This document shows, in pieces, positions 25,201 to 34,200 of a stretch of 45,766 nucleotides of DNA. Location: positions 1 to 45,766 of the forward strand of contig JAILNC010000108.1 in assembly GCA_024691985.1 (NCBI GenBank), in the 5' to 3' direction. The notes beneath the pieces were generated by a model that worked only from the letters and a program-made list of their open reading frames with translations, searched no databases and was not told the DNA's origin. This stretch comes from Oscillospiraceae bacterium. Its GTDB lineage: Bacteria; Bacillota; Clostridia; Oscillospirales; Oscillospiraceae. The translations under genes were made by a program, and so were the position numbers. The first letter of the stretch is position 1; each line of letters starts with the position of its first letter.

Positions 25201-28200
25201 ACTCTGGAACGGCAACACGCGGGTCGGCAATGCGGTCCAGACGGGCAACGACGGCACCGCGACGCTCACGGCACCCGTCTATGACGCCGACTGCCAGAAG
25301 ATCACCTACACCGTCAAGGAAGGCGACGCGAGCACCTGGAGCACGACCGGCAACCTGAAGGACAAATACTACTTTATCGCGGACGGCCAGCAGGTCCAGC
25401 TCGAGCCCGGCAAGACGGTGACAACGGAATACGTAAGCAGCGGGCAGGGCGGCACCCTCTATGTGGACAACGCCTCCTACCTCGAGATCAATGCGACCAA
25501 AAAGCAGTTTGACGGCTGGCAGTATTCGCACGGCGGCTTCGCCTTCAAGATGGCGGGCGTCACGGTCGGCGTTTACCGCAGAGCCATGGTTAAGACCGAG
25601 CAGGGCGAATGGGTCCCGTACGAGGACAAGTGGGTTCCTGTTCCCGGGGCTACGAACGTCAAAACCGATGACAGCGGCGCCATCAGCTTCAACAAGCTGA
25701 TCCGCGGCGAGAAGCTCGACAACGGGACGGTCGTAGAGTACGAGTACGCCCTGGTGGAGCTCGCATCTGACGATACCAACTACTTCCCCTACAGAGACGA
25801 CGGCGATCCCCAAACCGACAATTTCAAGGAGTTTGCGCCTGCGGGCGAGCTCACGTCTCTGGACAACTACAACTATCTGCTGCTCGAGCATGACGACATC
25901 TCTCCCACCGGCCCGACCTACGAGCTGGGCGACATGCTCAACACCAACCACTGGGTGCAGTTCCATTTGACCAAGTGGCTGGATGACCAAACGATAACGC
26001 AAAACAAGGCAAAGTGGCAGCAGGAAGAGGAAAGCCATACTGAGCATACTGTCGACGCGGACGGCAACAGTCTGGCCATCGACGGCAACGACACAAAGCT
26101 GGACGACTGCATCTTCTCTCTGTATCGCTACATCGTGAGCGATGACGATACCATGCCGCTGGCCTTTTCCAACCACATCCCCCTCCCCACCGGCTGGACA
26201 TGCCTCGGCACCTACACCACCGGTACGCTCTACAACACGGCGGGTGACCGGCAGTATGGCCAATTTCTCACCATGGTCGATACCAACGTAAACGAAAACT
26301 ACGTCTACGTTCTGGTGGAAGAGAGCACCGGCCCCACCGGCGCAAAAATCAATCCCCACTTCCAATACACCTGCTGGGTTGGTAAGGACGGCGTCTCTGT
26401 TTCGGCCAACGGGACATCGATCGATCGCACGTCCAAATTCACCCTGGATTCAATCAACCATACGGAAGCACTCAACACCAGGGATGAAGGTACCGGCGGT
26501 TCCGAGATCTTCCTGGCCTCCTTCCGTCTGGCCAAGTGGCGTGAGATCGTAGACGTCCAAACCGGCGAGAAATCCATCCTGCCTCTGTCCAACGCCCGCT
26601 TCAAGCTCTATCTCGGCGGCACGGGTACGGCGATCGCCGATCTGATCTCCGGCCTGGACGGCGGCAACCTGTACGCTCTGGCGCAAAGCGGCGTCTTCCA
26701 GCTGGAATGGGAGACGGTGAAGGACCCCGAAACAGGAGAAACGGTAGAGACCGGCAGGATCAAGCTGCTGGAGTATGAGGTCCAAGGCGGCGAGGCGGTA
26801 CCATACTTCGTCCAGGACATTCTGGAGACCTGGGACGTGCAGGTCGGCGACAAGACCTATACGGTGTACGGCGTGCCTGTCGATCTGGTGGAGATCGAAG
26901 CGCCGGAAGGCTACGGCTCCGAGCCCATGCGCTACCAGACCTACATGTGCTTTGTCGACAAGGATCCTCCCCGCGGCAATTCCTCCGATACCTATCGCTA
27001 CTACAACGATCTCTATTTCGTGCGGGATCCGGGCGGCGACTATGATCTGGCCGAGAACCAGACCGAGCCCCGCTGGTATGTGACCGAGGACAGGGAGAAC
27101 AGCACCGAGGCCTTTGGCGACGGCAAGACAACAGCCCAACTGCGCCTCATGAACTACCCGATGCACAACATCCCGGTAGAGGTGCGCAAGGTCGGCTACG
27201 TTCCCACGCTCGGCGAGACCGGGACGCAGGGAAAGAACAGCCAGCAGATCGCGCTCGGCAATTACGGTGCGGTCGAACTCGCAGGCGTGACCATGAAGCT
27301 GCAGCACCAGAAGTCGGGCGGCGGATGGGAAGACTGGGATTATGAGACCAACAAGCCCGGCACCAAGACCTTCACGACCAAGGAGCACGGTGAATTCTTC
27401 TTTGAGGACGGTCTGCAGAAGGGTACCTATCGCATCATCGAAACCGATCTTGGGGACCATGAGGAGAACTACGAGAATGCCTACGACGGAACGGGCATCC
27501 ACTTCCGCAGCTTTGTGGTCGGGCATACCATGCAGACGGTCTACATGGCCAACCCCAAGAAGGTCAACCTCAAGATCACGAAGAAGTCCCTTATCCCCAC
27601 TGAGACCAATCCCCTGTCCGGCGCCGTATTCAAGCTCGGCACTCTCACTTCCACTGAGAGCGGCGGCGTCTACTCCTTCGACAACATCCCGACCGGCACT
27701 TACAAGCTGACGGAGGACACGGCGCCCAGCGGCTATTCCAAGGGCTACTTCAAGACGCTCTTCGTGGAAAGCAATCCCGACTATGCGGCGTTGGTCGGCG
27801 ACGACGGCATGCTTCTTGGCTACAGCTATGAGGAAAGCAGCGGCGATGTGGTCGTCAGCAACATCTCGCCCAACCCCGAAGCTTCGTATGACAGTGCAAC
27901 GGGAAATATCGTCTTCCAGCTGGAGGTCAAGGATCCGAAGCTGTCTTCGATCAAGATCAACAAGCGGAAGCTGGGCGATGACAACACCAAGCTTAACACC
28001 ACCTTCCATTATTACTTCCTGCCCATGAACAAGGTGCCCGCCAGCGGGCAGGTGACTTTGCCGACGATCTATGAAACCACAGGCAATGCCCGCACACCCA
28101 ATACGACGACCTGGAGCTTTGTTCAAGCCGGCTGGACCAATATGTCCTCTGAACCTGCTACAAGCAGCGGATCCAGGGTCATAAACAATCTGGAACCCGG

Positions 28201-31200
28201 CGTCTACGTCTTCTACGAAAGAGAAGACAAGGTTCCCAACGGACATGAGCGTCTGCGCGACACGAACGGCAACCTCGTGGTGTACTCAGTCGTAGTCACC
28301 GGCGGTCTGGACAAGACCGTACAAGTCACGCCGAGTTCCGTGACCATCCTGAACACGACGTTAGACCCGAGTGAAGAGCAGACGATCACCACCTCCTTTA
28401 CCGGAACGAACGGCGGACAGGTAGAGTTTACCGCTTTCAACGTCCCGATGACAACGATGAGAGGGCAGAAGTATGTCGACTGGGGCGAACTCACCTCGTC
28501 TGACGTGAGCGGAAGCTGGTCCGTCACCTTCAACATCTACGACGCCCAGACGGGAGGAAACAAGGTCGCCACGCTGACGCGTACCAACGGCTCCCTTGCA
28601 TACTTTATTGTGCCGGGCACTACTAACACTCAGGCGCAATTTTCCCGCAACAAGACCTACTATATTGAAGAGGTCGTCAATGAGAGCGCCGGCACAGACG
28701 CGGCGCACTTCCCGCTGGCCTCCATCATCATCAAGAACACAGTCAACGGCACGACGACGGAAATTCCGGTGTCACTCAGCTCCGGCGGTCCGCGCTATCC
28801 CTTCACGATCCCCTCCGGTACGGGCGAAATCCAGATTTATGCGACCGACGAGTACCATTACGGCAAGGTGACGTTCTACAAGATGAACGGCACCGTGGAT
28901 GATGCGCTTCCCGGCGCCACGATCGAGATCCAGCACAAGGTCGACGGCCAGTGGGTCAAGCTCTGCGACGCTCCGGAGCTGCTGAATGCGGACCTGTCCG
29001 GCACAGGCAAGTACCAGGCCGTGTTCCCGCTGGATTCCGATGAGCTGACCATCTACCGCGTCCATGAGCTTGTGCCTCCGGACGGCTATGTCATCAACCC
29101 GGAAAAGGACTACTTTGAGTTCCAGCTCAAGTGGGACAAGGACAAGCCAGACGACAAGCGCGGCAATGTGCTTGACCTCGCGCTGGATTTCACCCAGCTG
29201 AATGTCAACAACTGCCTGATCAACCTCCAGGGCATCCCGCTGACCGTCACAAAGTATGACAATGTCCGGGGCACCGAGGGCATTGCGCCCGCGGAGAGCG
29301 GCAAAGCGACATTCTCCCTGTATCACAAGGAGAACGGGACCTGGACACACGTGGCAGACAAAGTCATCACGACCGGCGGCATCGCGACCTTCGACGGCGC
29401 GAATCTGCTGATCCCCGGCCACGAGTACTTCCTTGCCGAGACGCATTTCAGCACGGATCTGTTCAATGACAGAGCCGGCATGTACAAGGTGGTCACCGGG
29501 CAGCCCGACGAAGAGCTGGTCCTGCAGGACATCAAGATCGACGAGAACACGACGATCGAGGATTGCTATGTGTTTACGGCCACGGGCGCGCAGGAGATCC
29601 AGATCAAGGCGTACAACGTCCCGTATCTCAAGCCCTGGATCCAGAAGCTGGACGTGGGCCAGTATCCCGTCTTGCCCACGCCCGTCATCCCCATGATGAC
29701 ATTCAAGGTCTTTGAGCTCCCCGAAAACTATACCCTGCCCGAGGACGAGACCGCCAGAGACGCGCTGGTGACAACGCTTTCCGCCAGCACCAACACAACG
29801 GATACCACGATACCGCGCATCGTGTTCCAGAGCAGCACCAATGCCTCGGGACATGAAAATGTCGAGACGACTTATCCAGGCGTCACAGGAAACGTCCTCG
29901 GCACGAAGATCGAATGGACGACGGATACTGTCGAAGACCGCTGGACGCGCACCAGGCGCTACCTGCTGGTGGAGACCGAGGTCGACGGTACCAACAATAC
30001 CTATGACACCATGGTCAAGGACGACGAACGCGTGCACTGGTACCTCGTGATCGATCCTCTGGACGCCGATCCCGCCGAAGCCCCGACCTTCACGCTGACG
30101 AACATCAACGGCGTGGCCGGTGTGGAGCTGACCAAGACAGTGGTCCAGAACAGCGTCAACCCGGAGAGCGACGTCGACAGCTCCGACACCGTCGATTCCC
30201 TGATCAGCGGCAGCCGCAAGGTGGTTTACACCCTCGATCCGGAGGTGAGCGGCAAGAACCAGATGCTCAAATCCTTCATCCTGAAGGAGACCGGACTTGC
30301 GGAAATGACGGATGATGATATCGGACAGGCCGAAGATTTACCGGCTGCAGTGCCCGATTACGAGATTACGAAGGTCGTGGTGGGCAACGCGAGCCATATG
30401 ATCCCCGCCTCTCTCGGACTGTCCGGCGCGCCGATCTTTGCCGACGTGACCTTCATGGACGCCGGCGGGTCTGCCATTGGCAGCGAGACCGTGCCGCTGC
30501 AGAATTCCACGGCAGAGGACCGCACGCTTGGTGCTCCCAGCGGCACGAAGACCTTCACCATCGCGTACTACAGCCCGGTGCTTTATGAGAGGACCAACGA
30601 AGTCTACAAGCTCGGCGAAGAGTTTGAGCCCGAGGCGACCACGGTTTACATGACGGTGAAGCAGATCACCACGGTGCCCGCGGTCCATATCTCCAAGTTC
30701 AAGAACACGTCCGAAGCCGTCCTGGTGTACCCGAAGTGGTCCAAGAAAGGCGAAGGCCCGACGGATACGCCTTTGACCGCGTCGGCCAAAGCGATCGTCA
30801 ACGTTCGCGGTCTGGAGATTCCGCTTGTGAGCGTTGATAAAATCATCGATGCGGAGACGGTTTCTACCGGCGGTGTCGTCAAGTTCGTACTGACAGTCAG
30901 CAACAAGCAGGGCAGCACGGTACCCTTCAAGAACCCCATGCTGCTGGATATAATGCCGACGGGCGTCACCTTCTATGACCCGGGCGAGGCAAGGTTCAAG
31001 CCGGAGGTCACCTTCCATGACGCCGATCATCCCTTCACGCTCAAGTATACGTCCATGATCGGCCAGCAGGTCCAGTCCAGTGTTCACGACGATAACAACA
31101 ACGTCTATGCTGACGCAGAGACCTGTGTCCTGTTTGAGCTGACCGGTGAGCTGCAGCCCAATGACCACGTAGAGGTAAGCTTCTACGGGCTGGTCGGCCC

Positions 31201-34200
31201 GAGCGCCCTCCTCTACGACCAGGCGTCCACAACCGTTAAGATTCAGAACGACGTCTATCTCTCCTCGGCCGAGCATACCTACAAGACGCCGCAGAACCCG
31301 AACGGCTACTCCTTCGCCATCTCCGGCAACAGCTCGGAAGGCTACGTTTTCGGCAACAACATCCGAGAGGGCGACGATATCGCGACGGCCGCAAGCCCGG
31401 ATCGCACGGCGAAGATCCATGAGGCCGGCGTACACGACCGACTGAAAAACGAAGGCACCACCAATCCGGACTACACGAACGGCACCAACTTCATCTGGAT
31501 TCGCGCCACCGATGACGTACCGGTCGTTGCCGGACAGGTCCTGACGCTGCACAAGCAGGTCAAGGGTGACCGCGACAGCATATTCCACGGCGAGGAAGAG
31601 CTCGGCGTTGCCACCAGAACGTTCACGGATGAAACTTCGCATTACCACGATCTGACGAACGGCTATGTCGACTGGCTCCTGATCATCGACGCCGGCCCGA
31701 GCTTCCCCGCAAAGAAGCTGGTTGTCGGCGACGCCATCCCGAAGGTCGGCGATGCGGAGACCCGTAAGTCGTGCTGGGACGTCGACTTCGACTCGATCAC
31801 GTCCATTCAGCTCGAAGGCTTCGAGGTAGACAGCGACCTCTACACGGTCTGGTATTACAAAGGACCGATCGAAGGCGCCAGCGACGTAATCAAGGGCGTA
31901 TTGAATGATGCCAGAGAGTGGAGTACAACGAATCCGCCCGACGCCCAGCTGTGGACCCCGACAATGCCCGCAGACAAGTCGAAGATCACCGGCTTCGTGA
32001 TCGTCTTCGATCAAACTCTTGAGATCGCGATCAGCCACGCGCTGACGATCATGTATCACACGCTGGTTCCGGCGTGCAACGATGAAGAGGCGTTTGCAAA
32101 AATCGCATTCCTGAATGCGACGAACGACTTCTTCGTGCTCCACGACGATTTCACCAGGGCTGAGAAATCCAACCCGGTTTCTGTCACGCTGATGGACCAG
32201 GATGTTGAGGTCCAGGGCGACGTCTGGATCGACGAGGACTGGGACGCCGAACAGCAGATAGGCGGCAACCGCCGTGATTACTCGCAGTACGCGATCATCC
32301 AGGAGCTTGTCGGCGACGGCACGAGCGGTAATCCCGGCCGGATTGGCTTCACCATGAAGGATGAACGCAGAAGCGCCGCCGGCGAAACCATCCCCGAAGC
32401 CGCGCGCGGCACGAACACCAGCATCGGCGAGTCTATCCGGCACTTCACCTTCAAGCGGCTCGGCGCGGCGCTGTACACCGGCGACGCTCCTCTGTACGGC
32501 CCTGACAACTACCTCAACGCCGGCATTCACAAGCTCGGCGACGGCCTCTATGGCGCACTGAAGGGTACGGATCCGTTCCACTACTCACTGTACGCGACCT
32601 TCAACGCTGGCGAGACCAAGCTGATGGATGTCTTCAAGCTCACGACGCGCGGCAGCGGACACTATATGTCCGACGATCCGGACAACCTGGCCGGCGCCGA
32701 GGAAAAAGCCAACGCGCTGGACAGCAACTTCGCGGTCGCAGGAAGGGCCATTGAAAACTACAACACGTATCCCTTCTACATCCGTTACTCCGCACTGGTG
32801 GATCAGTCCAAGGACATCGGCTTCAGAAGCTACCGCGGCCTGATCATCAACAAGGTGGCCGACGACGATCCCAAGACAAAGCTCGAGGGCGTCAAGTTCG
32901 AGATCTACGGCCCGTATGAGGATACTACGCTCGTAGACCCCAACTCGACCACCGGCGAAAAATTCTCACCCAAGACGCCTGCCTACGGCTATAACGGCAA
33001 ACTGACGTTCAGTCTCATTGACGGCGTGTACGTCTATGATCCCGACAGTACGGATACCGAACTGGTCACGGACGGAAACGGCCAGATCAGGGTCAGCGGC
33101 CTCAACTGGTGGAAGGAATACGAGGTTGTTGAGACGGCGACCATCGCGCCTTACAGCATCGAAGGCACGGTGACTGCGGACGCGGCGTCCTTCGCCCAGA
33201 TCCTCGACGAGGGTGAGGGCAAGTTCATGCTGCTGGTTCCCGCGACCGGAAAGACTTCCGAGAAGAGTTCCGATGTAGTCACCGTCACGAACAAGCGCGG
33301 ACTCGACTTCGAGTTTGTCAAGCGCAGCGCAGAAGTGACCGTGGATGCTGAGGGCGTCGACGTGCTCTCGACCGGCGACCCGCTGGCGGGCGCGACCTTC
33401 GGTCTGTTCACCGACGAAGCCTGCACGAAGCCGTTCAAGAACGGCGACGACGATGTGACCGCGACTTCCGACAGCAACGGCAAGGTCAAGTTCACGCTCC
33501 TGCCCTACGGCACCTACTACATGAAGGAGGTCAGCCTCGGCACGAGCCAGAACGACTACTGGCTCAACACCACTGTTTACAAGGTGCATGTGGTGCCCAA
33601 GACCAACACCGAGGACGCGCATGTTGAGGTCACCATGGTCTCCGGCTCCGGTACGGAAACCGCTGTCGACGCGTTCGGGACCGGCATGCTGGTGCCTGTG
33701 AAAGACGCAGACGGACACGTTCTCAAGTACCAGTACGAGGTCCTGAACGTCAAGGTCAAGGTCAAGGCCAAGCTGATCAAGGTCGACGAGGACGACAACA
33801 CGAAGAAGCTGCCGGGTGCGCAGTTCGGGCTTTACTCCGATGCGGCGTGCGAGACAACGGCTCTCTCGACGGTGACCACCGACGATAACGGCGAGGCCAG
33901 CTTCGGCTGGCTGGCGCCCGGCACCTACTACCTGAAGGAGACGATGCCGCCGGAAGGCTACCCGCTGAGCGACACGATCTACACGCTTGTGATCAGTTAC
34001 AGCGTCTCGACCGATCGGACCTACACCATTACCGTTACCTTTGACGGGAATACGGTCACTCTGGATAACGGCAAGGCCACGTTCTCCGTGACGGTCACGA
34101 ACACGTTCGTTCCGGTCAAGCTGAAGATCCCCGTGAAGAAGGAGATCACCAGCACCACCGGCACCGCACCCACGAAGGAAGCAGAGTTCACCTTCACCAT